A DNA stretch of 11,371 nt from Roseiflexaceae bacterium (GTDB lineage: Bacteria; Chloroflexota; Chloroflexia; Chloroflexales; Roseiflexaceae). The stretch is taken from contig CANHPK010000025.1 in assembly GCA_947462525.1 (NCBI GenBank), forward strand, positions 1 through 11,371, read 5' to 3'. This document shows positions 5,912 through 11,371 of the stretch, piece after piece (positions within the stretch are counted from its first letter, which is position 1; each line of letters starts with the position of its first letter). The notes below the pieces were generated by a model. That model was not told the DNA's origin. It made no database searches and was given only the letters and a program-made list of their open reading frames with translations. The position numbers and the translations under genes are program-made.

Positions 5912-7078
5912 TTGGGATATATAGCAGCACGTGGTGGCACACAAGCCATCTTGAATGCAGAGCTCCTCGTCGAATACATGCGATTGCATGCCGCATCAGA
6001 CCCGATCGGGATTGACCAGATTCGTGATCAGATGCGTGCTGCGGTGGGTCGAGCAATGAACGAGGGCGCGTTGTATGCACCGAATTTGGCCGCACTCGCC
6101 CTCAAGCAGAGTGAAGGCGACAGCATCGATGCGAGCTTCTTGTTACGGGCCTATCGTTCGACCCTCCAGCGCGTCATGCCGACGATACCAGCTCGAGGGG
6201 TAGATATCCGCTGTCAGCGGCGTATTTCGGCGTCATTCAAAGATATACCTGGTGGCCAGATGCTTGGTCCTTCGACCGACTATCAGATTCGAATGCTCAA
6301 CACGCTGTTGATGCATGAATCGACAGCGGACGTCCAACGCATCCTGAAGGAGTACGACGCATTAATTGCCCAGCATGCTGACACAGACGAGCGCGCAGGC
6401 TACTTCCCCAAAGTCGTCGATTACATGCGCGCCGAACAGATGGTTCCATTTGTCCGAGATGACGAAGGCGCAGAACCATTTGATATTACCCGCACCGCGC
6501 TGACCTTCCCCTGTTCGCGGAGCGCTCGGCTCCAGAGCCTGGCGCAGGCCGATACAGGCTGTCTGTTGACATATGCGTATAGCAGTGTGCGTGGCTATGG
6601 CGATGCACATCCGACACTGGCAGAACTCCGTTTCGGCGCACTTGCAATTGCGGTCACACACCCACTCACCGGCGAACCTGTCTGCATTGGCGAAATCGTT
6701 GTGACGGAGTGCGAAATCGTCTCGAAGGCGCACAGTGTCGCGCACAACCAAGAACGACCGTACTTCCAACTCGGATATGGCTTTACGTTCGGGCACAGCG
6801 AAGTCAAAGCAATGAGCATGGGTATTCTCGATAGCGTGTTGAGCCAAGCAAAACGCAACGGCCTCAGCGGTGAGTCGGGACCAGCAGCCAACGAAGAGTT
6901 TGTCCTACTCCATTCAGATGGAATCGAAGCAAGCGGCTTCACGGCGCACTACAAGCTGCCCCACTATGTAACGTTCGAAGCCGACCTCAAGGTCCTTGAA
7001 CGTGCAGTCGACCACGTAGAGAGTGATGCACTCAATCCGCATGCAGCCCACGCAACGACGGCAAAGGAACGGTTGTGA
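5912..7078 (+). CDS. phnI: C-P lyase core subunit PhnI (nucleosidase/phosphonate transferase)
   Basis: A 388-residue core enzyme. E. coli PhnI releases adenine from purine nucleotides and, with PhnG, H and L, couples methylphosphonate to C1 of ribose triphosphate. The family marks are strong: N-terminal GYIAARGGTQAILNAE (2-17), SSVRGYGDAHPTLAELRFG (about 226-244), QLGYGFTFGHSEVKAMSMGI (about 287-306), and HSDGIEASGFTAHYKLPHYV (331-350). The start codon is TTG at 5912, supported by the strong ribosome site just upstream and by an N-terminus that matches the family with no missing residues. It ends in a GTGA overlap with phnJ. It is longer than E. coli PhnI (354), mainly in less conserved parts and at the C-terminus. 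Confidence 0.95.
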   Translation: MGYIAARGGTQAILNAELLVEYMRLHAASDPIGIDQIRDQMRAAVGRAMNEGALYAPNLAALALKQSEGDSIDASFLLRAYRSTLQRVMPTIPARGVDIRCQRRISASFKDIPGGQMLGPSTDYQIRMLNTLLMHESTADVQRILKEYDALIAQHADTDERAGYFPKVVDYMRAEQMVPFVRDDEGAEPFDITRTALTFPCSRSARLQSLAQADTGCLLTYAYSSVRGYGDAHPTLAELRFGALAIAVTHPLTGEPVCIGEIVVTECEIVSKAHSVAHNQERPYFQLGYGFTFGHSEVKAMSMGILDSVLSQAKRNGLSGESGPAANEEFVLLHSDGIEASGFTAHYKLPHYVTFEADLKVLERAVDHVESDALNPHAAHATTAKERL

Positions 7079-7959
7079 CAGAACAACACACCAACATTTA
7101 TAACTTTGGCTTCATTGACGAAGATTCCAAGCGCGAAGTACGCCGCCAATTGCTCAAAGCCGTCGCTCTCCCCGGGCACCAAGTCCCGTTTGCGAGTCGC
7201 GATTTGCCCATTGGGCGCGGCTGGGGTACCGGCGGGTTGCAGATCACCATGGCCATCATTGCTGCCAGTGACACCCTCAAAGTCATCGACCAGGGCGATG
7301 ATGAAAGTGTCAATGCGGTGAATTTACGGCGCTTGTTGACGCGCACCACGGGAGTCAGCACGACGGTCGACACACAGGCCGCCACTATCATCCAGACGCG
7401 ACACCGCATCCCCGAAGAACAGATGCGTGAGGACCAGATTCTCGTGTTGCAAGTCCCCATGGTTGACCCGTTGCGATGGGTCGAACCCAATCTCGAACGT
7501 GCCACCGTTATGCATGGCGAAGCCGACTACGGACGCATGTGGGTCTACATGTACGAAAGTGTCATCAAGGCTGGTGATATTCGCATCGCCACGCAATACC
7601 CGGTCATCGTCGCAGGACGATACATGATGGATACAACGCCCATTCCGCGTTGGGATGTGCTGCGACTGCACAATGCAGACCACTTGTCGCTGTTTGGTGC
7701 TGGTCGTGAAAAGCGTGTCTACGCAGTTCCCCCGTATACCACCGTCGAGCCATTGGAATTCGAGGATTTTCGCTTCAAGACTGAATATGCCGAAGGGCAA
7801 CGGTGCCATCGTTGCGGAGCGACCAACACATTTTTGACGGGGCATTTTGTCAAGAGTCCGGGGACTGATGAGCCAGGGCACTGGGTGACGAGTTGTTCTG
7901 ACGCCAGCTATTGTGACAAACAAATGGTGGCACAGGGTTGGACGGAGGCACAGGAATGA
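7075..7959 (+). CDS. phnJ: C-P lyase PhnJ, radical SAM enzyme
   Basis: A 294-residue catalytic subunit that breaks the carbon-phosphorus bond of 5-phosphoribosyl 1-phosphonate, releasing the alkane and a ribose cyclic phosphate. It uses a [4Fe-4S] cluster, SAM and a glycyl/thiyl radical. G34 in ALPGHQVPF is the counterpart of the radical glycine of E. coli PhnJ (G32). GWGTGGLQIT (49-58), KVIDQGDDESVNAVNLR (69-85) and QYPVIVAGRY (174-183) are conserved blocks. The cluster cysteines are C244, C247, C274 and C280 (CX2C, X26, CX5C); E. coli has X21 in the middle, so there is a small insertion here. The start is GTG 7075, overlapping phnI by 4 bases, with AAAGGA (7063-7068) in front. It ends in an ATGA overlap with phnK. 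Confidence 0.97.
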   Translation: MTEQHTNIYNFGFIDEDSKREVRRQLLKAVALPGHQVPFASRDLPIGRGWGTGGLQITMAIIAASDTLKVIDQGDDESVNAVNLRRLLTRTTGVSTTVDTQAATIIQTRHRIPEEQMREDQILVLQVPMVDPLRWVEPNLERATVMHGEADYGRMWVYMYESVIKAGDIRIATQYPVIVAGRYMMDTTPIPRWDVLRLHNADHLSLFGAGREKRVYAVPPYTTVEPLEFEDFRFKTEYAEGQRCHRCGATNTFLTGHFVKSPGTDEPGHWVTSCSDASYCDKQMVAQGWTEAQE

Positions 7960-8807
7960 CAGATGTAGCTTCGTGGGTCTTGAATGTGACAGGCTTGACC
8001 AAACGGTACGGCCTCGGTTGCCCGCGCTGTGCCGAGTCGACCGGCCCTGACCATGGTTCGAGCCAATGTCCCTTCTGTCAGACGGTACACGCGTGTGTCA
8101 ATGCAGGTTTTACGCTCTATCAAGGTGAAGTGCTCGGCATCGTCGGCGAAAGTGGGAGTGGCAAGAGTACGCTTATGCAGCTCATTAATCTGACGATTAA
8201 TCCGACTGCCGGCGAAATCTGGTACCGCGAACCAACCCAAGATTCAACAGCTATGAATCTCGTCACCATGGATGGCTTCACCCGCAGACATTTTCGAAAT
8301 GATCGGCTCGGTATCGTCCATCAACGACCTGAACTCGGTCTCAACATGCGGTTTAGTGTGGGTGGGAATGTCGCCGAGAAATTGCTCCTCGCGAATTGGC
8401 GTCACATCGGGCGTATCCGCGAACGCATCACCGAGCTGATGATCCAAACCGAACTCCCGCCCGAACGCATCGATGATGATCCCAATACATTCAGCGGTGG
8501 CATGTTGCAGCGGGTTCAGATTGCGAAAGCCCTCTCGAGTAATCCAGGCTTATTGTTGCTCGATGAAGTGACGAGCGGGCTCGATCTCTCGGTGCAAGCA
8601 CGAGTGCTCGACCTGATCCGCCGCATCCAATGGGAACAAAAGATGACCATGTTGCTCGTGTCCCATGACCTCGGGGTAATCAAGCAACTGGCCCGACGCA
8701 CCATCGTCATGAAGAACGGGTTCATCGTCGAAAGTGGACTCACCGACCAAATTCTCGAAGATCCGCAGCATCCGTATACGCAGTTGCTCGTCTCGTCGGC
8801 ACTGTGA
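7956..8807 (+). CDS. phnK: C-P lyase ATP-binding subunit PhnK with N-terminal Cys4 insertion
   Basis: A 283-residue ABC-type ATPase that in E. coli binds the PhnGHIJ core at PhnJ and is needed for phosphonate use in the cell; it is not a transporter component. Walker A is GESGSGKST (64-72), Q-loop Q123, signature FSGGM (179-183), Walker B LLLLDE (199-204), switch histidine H237. Between strand 1 and Walker A there is an insertion with C22-x2-C25 and C38-x2-C41 plus C47, which looks like a zinc knuckle and is absent from E. coli PhnK. The ATG at 7956 overlaps the phnJ stop; GGAGG (7944-7948) lies seven bases in front. Walker B is followed by VTSGLD rather than PTSALD, as in oligopeptide-type ATPases and PhnK. 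Confidence 0.95.
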   Translation: MTDVASWVLNVTGLTKRYGLGCPRCAESTGPDHGSSQCPFCQTVHACVNAGFTLYQGEVLGIVGESGSGKSTLMQLINLTINPTAGEIWYREPTQDSTAMNLVTMDGFTRRHFRNDRLGIVHQRPELGLNMRFSVGGNVAEKLLLANWRHIGRIRERITELMIQTELPPERIDDDPNTFSGGMLQRVQIAKALSSNPGLLLLDEVTSGLDLSVQARVLDLIRRIQWEQKMTMLLVSHDLGVIKQLARRTIVMKNGFIVESGLTDQILEDPQHPYTQLLVSSAL

Positions 8808-8818
8808 TGGTGACATCA

Positions 8819-9502
8819 ATGACAACACCGATCGTGGAAGTCCGTGATCTCAACAAATCGTTCGTCTTGCATCTCATCGATGGGCGTACGATTTCGCCGG
8901 TACAATCCATGTCGTTTACGGTCTTTCCCGGTCAACATTTTTTGATTTGGGGGCGGAGCGGAGTCGGCAAAACGAGTGTCCTCAAATGCATCTATCGGAC
9001 CTATATCAGCACCAGTGGTTCGATTCTGTACCATTCTGCCCACCACGGCGTCATCGATATGACGACCATCCCCGAGCGTGTGGTGCTCCAGCTCCGCGAA
9101 CAAGAAATCGGCTACTGTTCGCAGTTCCTCAAAGTGTTGCCGCGGGTGTCGGCGCTCGATATCATGACCGAGCCGTTGCGCCGTATGGGGATGGACAAAG
9201 AACAGGCACGTGAGCAGGGATCTGCGTGGTTGACTCGGTTGCGCATTGCACCGCACCTGTGGCAGGCGAGCCCCGTGACGTTCAGTGGCGGCGAACAACA
9301 GCGCATCAACCTCGGTCGCGCGTTTATTGGCAAACCACGCCTCCTCTTGCTGGATGAACCAACGGCGAGCTTGGATTCTGGCTCGAAACAAATCGTCCTC
9401 GACCTCATCCACGATGCCAAAGCACACGGCACCACCGTCGTGACCGTGTCACACGACATCGACACCCTTTCGACGCTCGCTGATCAGCAGCTTGCGCTCT
9501 AG
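8819..9502 (+). CDS. phnL: C-P lyase ATP-binding subunit PhnL
   Basis: A 227-residue ABC-type ATPase needed with PhnG, H and I for making the ribose phosphonate; it can also associate with PhnK on the core complex. Walker A is GRSGVGKTS (45-53), Q102 sits in YCSQFLKVLPRVSALDI, signature FSGGEQQR (155-162), Walker B LLLLDEP (175-181), switch histidine H212. SQFLKVLPRVSALDI is nearly the same as E. coli PhnL's SQFLRVIPRISALEV, so PhnL rather than a LolD-type protein is secure. ATG 8819 is preferred because GGTGA (8809-8813) lies five bases before it and the length equals E. coli PhnL (226). GTG 8804 and ATG 8807, which overlap the phnK stop, are alternatives. Confidence 0.93.
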   Translation: MTTPIVEVRDLNKSFVLHLIDGRTISPVQSMSFTVFPGQHFLIWGRSGVGKTSVLKCIYRTYISTSGSILYHSAHHGVIDMTTIPERVVLQLREQEIGYCSQFLKVLPRVSALDIMTEPLRRMGMDKEQAREQGSAWLTRLRIAPHLWQASPVTFSGGEQQRINLGRAFIGKPRLLLLDEPTASLDSGSKQIVLDLIHDAKAHGTTVVTVSHDIDTLSTLADQQLAL

Positions 9503-9514
9503 CTGGAGTCACAC

Positions 9515-10684
9515 ATGCAATCCCTTTTGACCAATGCACATCTGATATTGCGGGATCGATTGATTGCGTCTGGATGGCTGGCAATCGACCACGGCCGCAT
9601 CTCGGGGTATGGTGAAATGCCCGTTCCTGGTGAATATGCGCATCTGTCCCCCCAGGACCTCGGTGGCGCTTTTCTCATGCCGGGTATTGTCGATTTGCAT
9701 TGCGACACCATCGAAAAGATGATTCAGCCGAGACCAGGCGTCATGCTTTCCACCGACATCGGCTTGCAGGTGACCGATCGGTTGCTCGTGTCGAGTGGCG
9801 TTACCTGCGAGTTCCATTCGTTGTCGCTCGACGATGCAGAATTCGGCGTGCGCAATGACGAATTCATCCGCGAGTTCATCCAGCACATCACCCAATCGAA
9901 CGCAACGACTGTGCGCCATCTCGTGCATGCGCGCGTCGAGATAAGTTCTGTCCGGGGGACCCAATCACTCAGCCAAATTCTCGGCGAGCCGTGCGTACGC
10001 CTGGTGTCGATCATGGATCACAGCCCGGGTCAAGGGCAGTACGCGACTGACGAGGCATTTCGCTACTATGTGGCCAAAACCACTGGTCGCAACGACGCCG
10101 AAATCGACGAAATCATCGCGCACAAAAATAATCAACGGGAATTCATTGCTGAACGAATCCAGTATGTGGTCGATGTCTGTCAGCACCATCGTATCCCCGT
10201 TGCGACACATGACGACGATACGGTCGCCAAAATCACCGAATGGCAACGCCACGGCATCCAGATTAGTGAGTTCCCCACAACCATGGAGGCTGCGGTCGCA
10301 GCACATGCAGCAGGGATGCACGTCGGCATGGGTGCCCCCAATGTCCTCAGGGGCAAATCAAGCAGCGGCAATTTGAGCGCTTCTGATGCGATTGTTGCAG
10401 GGGTCGTCGATTGGCTGTGTGCCGATTATTACCCCGCTGCGCTGCTCCCTGCGGCGTTTCGCATTGCAGACCAACAGCTCATGGGACTCCCCGACGCTAT
10501 CGCGCTCATCACGACAAATCCGGCGCAGGCTGTTGGTTTGGGCGATTCTATCGGTGAAATTGCGGTCGGCCTGCACGCAGATTTGTGTGTGGTCAGACTC
10601 GATGCAGGGACCCCCATCGTCACGCAGGTATTTGTGGACGGTTGTTCGGTGTACGCTATCACACCTGCATACCAAACACTGTAA
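9515..10684 (+). CDS. phnM: Ribose 1-phosphonate 5-triphosphate diphosphatase PhnM
   Basis: A 389-residue amidohydrolase-superfamily enzyme that removes pyrophosphate from alpha-D-ribose 1-phosphonate 5-triphosphate, giving the substrate of PhnJ. The metal-binding HxD is H62-C-D64 in PGIVDLHCDTIEK, followed by PRPGV. MDHSPGQGQYA (167-177), THDDDT (231-236), SEFPTTMEAA (251-260), GMGAPNVLRGKSSSGN (271-286) and the catalytic-region D304 in CADYYPAALL match E. coli PhnM closely. The length is normal (E. coli 378). TGGAG (9504-9508) precedes the ATG by six bases; phnL ends 12 bases upstream. It is the last gene of the run and is followed by an intrinsic terminator. Confidence 0.96.
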   Translation: MQSLLTNAHLILRDRLIASGWLAIDHGRISGYGEMPVPGEYAHLSPQDLGGAFLMPGIVDLHCDTIEKMIQPRPGVMLSTDIGLQVTDRLLVSSGVTCEFHSLSLDDAEFGVRNDEFIREFIQHITQSNATTVRHLVHARVEISSVRGTQSLSQILGEPCVRLVSIMDHSPGQGQYATDEAFRYYVAKTTGRNDAEIDEIIAHKNNQREFIAERIQYVVDVCQHHRIPVATHDDDTVAKITEWQRHGIQISEFPTTMEAAVAAHAAGMHVGMGAPNVLRGKSSSGNLSASDAIVAGVVDWLCADYYPAALLPAAFRIADQQLMGLPDAIALITTNPAQAVGLGDSIGEIAVGLHADLCVVRLDAGTPIVTQVFVDGCSVYAITPAYQTL

Positions 10685-10702
10685 ACCCAACCCAACCCAA
10701 CG

Positions 10703-10746
10703 CAGCGCAGCGCTCGGAGCAATCCGGCGCTGCGCTGATAGTTTTT
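10703..10746 (+). terminator. Intrinsic terminator of the phn operon
   Basis: A perfect 11-bp GC-rich stem (10703-10713 with 10727-10737) continues past a single bulged T (10714) into four more pairs (10715-10718 with 10723-10726) closed by the stable tetraloop GCAA. It is followed after ATAG by five T (10742-10746). It begins 19 bases after the phnM stop codon. Just before it lies a CCCAA stretch repeated three times (10686-10700). Confidence 0.93.
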
Positions 10747-10760
10747 CGACCTCATCACTC

Positions 10761-10788
10761 ACTACTAATTACTACTTACTAACTACTA
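10761..10788. repeat. Degenerate heptamer repeat, four units
   Basis: Four successive 7-base units, ACTACTA, ATTACTA, CTTACTA and ACTACTA, are rotated forms or near copies of the CTACTAA unit repeated ten times at 146-217, in the same orientation. The tract overlaps the 3' end of the convergent PLP-enzyme gene. It looks like a decayed or young copy of the same repeat family. Confidence 0.8.
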
Positions 10789-11371
10789 CTTTGCTTCAGC
10801 GCTTGTGCCAAATCCGCAATCAGATCCTCGGTCTCTTCGATGCCGGCCGAGATACGCACCAGATGCGCAGGAATCTCATGCGCCGACCCTGCCGCATGTG
10901 TCAAGATGCGTGGCAGCTCGATCAGACTCTCGACACCGCCGAGGCTGACGGCATAGGTAAACAACTTGGTCGATTCGACCAAGCGATGGGCGGCAGCTGT
11001 ACCGCCTTTGACGGTGAACGACACCATGCCGCCGTACATGCGCATCTGGCGGGTGGCCAGGTCGTGTTGCGGGTGGCTTTTGAGCCCGGGGTAGTAGACG
11101 TGTTCAATGGCAGGATGCTTTTCGAGATATTCTGCGATTGCCTGCGCGTTGCGGCAATGGGCTTGCATGCGGAGCGACAGTGTCTTGATGCCGCGCATGA
11201 TGAGAAAAAGATCCCACGGCGCGGGCACCGAGCCGACGGCGTTTTCGATGTAGCGTAGCTTTTTCGCCAACTCGGGATTGTTGGTCACCAACGCCCCACC
11301 TATCACATCGCTGTGCCCGCCGTGATACTTGGTGGTACTGTACGAGGCGATGTCGGCCCCCAATGTCAACG
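10779..11371 (-). CDS. Cys/Met metabolism PLP enzyme (cystathionine gamma-synthase/lyase family), C-terminal part
   Basis: This is the C-terminal 196 visible residues of a fold-type I PLP enzyme; the 5' half lies beyond the right edge. The visible start LGADIASYSTTKYHGGHSDV contains the PLP-binding lysine in STTKY. GGALVTNNPELAKKL, the segment VYYPGLKSHPQHDLATRQM, SLGGVESLIELP (with the substrate-carboxylate SLGG loop), THA and VRISAGIEETEDLIADLAQAL follow in the order of the family. Cystathionine gamma-synthase, cystathionine beta- or gamma-lyase and methionine gamma-lyase cannot be told apart from this half. It is convergent with phn and unlikely to be functionally linked. Its last residues (SSS) and stop codon are encoded by the heptamer repeat. 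The leftmost visible methionine-like codon (TTG 11369) is internal, not a start. Confidence 0.93.
   Translation of the reverse strand, partial: LTLGADIASYSTTKYHGGHSDVIGGALVTNNPELAKKLRYIENAVGSVPAPWDLFLIMRGIKTLSLRMQAHCRNAQAIAEYLEKHPAIEHVYYPGLKSHPQHDLATRQMRMYGGMVSFTVKGGTAAAHRLVESTKLFTYAVSLGGVESLIELPRILTHAAGSAHEIPAHLVRISAGIEETEDLIADLAQALKQSSS

Noticed and set aside
8819..9502. LolD/MacB-type exporter ATPase instead of PhnL
   Set aside because: SQFLKVLPRVSALDI and the position between phnK and phnM match PhnL, and no permease of the MacB/LolC type is nearby.
10683..10702. G-quadruplex on the - strand from the CCCAA repeats
   Set aside because: Only three runs of three G are present; four are needed for an intramolecular quadruplex.
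10386..11258. Long + strand open frame of about 290 codons across the end of phnM and the PLP gene
   Set aside because: It runs out of frame through phnM and antisense to a clear PLP enzyme, has no family motifs and crosses the terminator; it is a coding shadow.
11367..11369. Start codon of the PLP gene at TTG 11369
   Set aside because: The family needs about 200 more residues before the STTKY motif; the gene simply runs off the window.

Overview
The window carries one almost complete carbon-phosphorus (C-P) lyase locus on the + strand. It holds the phosphonate ABC transporter (phnD, phnC and two unlike permeases, called phnE1 and phnE2 here) followed by the whole catalytic set phnG-H-I-J-K-L-M. 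Upstream is a gene for a dual-specificity/tyrosine-type phosphatase with an HCxxGKDRTG active site. Downstream, convergent on the - strand and cut by the window edge, is the C-terminal half of a Cys/Met-metabolism PLP enzyme (cystathionine gamma-synthase/lyase family). The PhnD lipoprotein has a long Ala/Pro/Glu/Thr-rich linker after its lipobox cysteine, GC content is moderate, and PhnK and PhnG are divergent from the enterobacterial forms. This is most like a Chloroflexota bacterium, but that is an inference from protein style, not a proven assignment.

Layout: 1-302 is non-coding, with a long imperfect hairpin (44-100) and ten perfect tandem copies of a 7-base unit (146-217). 303-1043 is the phosphatase. 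1044-1216 is a leader with two inverted repeats and a strong ribosome binding site for phnD. phnD ends in a 13-bp hairpin without a T run, which probably tunes the ratio of binding protein to the rest. phnC, phnE1 and phnE2 overlap one another. A 57-base gap then separates the transporter module from the tightly packed lyase module phnG-M, in which gaps are 18 bases or less and two junctions overlap by 4 bases. The run ends in a convincing intrinsic terminator (10703-10746) with a GCAA loop. A degenerate copy of the same 7-base repeat lies just beyond it and supplies the stop codon and last residues of the convergent PLP gene.

How the genes work together: PhnD captures phosphonate outside the membrane, and PhnC with PhnE1/PhnE2 imports it. 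PhnI with PhnG, H and L attaches it to the ribose of ATP, PhnM removes pyrophosphate, and the radical-SAM enzyme PhnJ cleaves the C-P bond, with PhnK bound to the core complex. The last steps in the E. coli pathway (PhnP, PhnN) and the usual regulator (PhnF) are not in this window. The locus is a recognisable system rather than a new one. The points worth a second look are the phosphatase, the two unlike permeases, the Cys4 insertion in PhnK, the PhnJ cysteine spacing, and the flanking heptamer repeats and hairpins.
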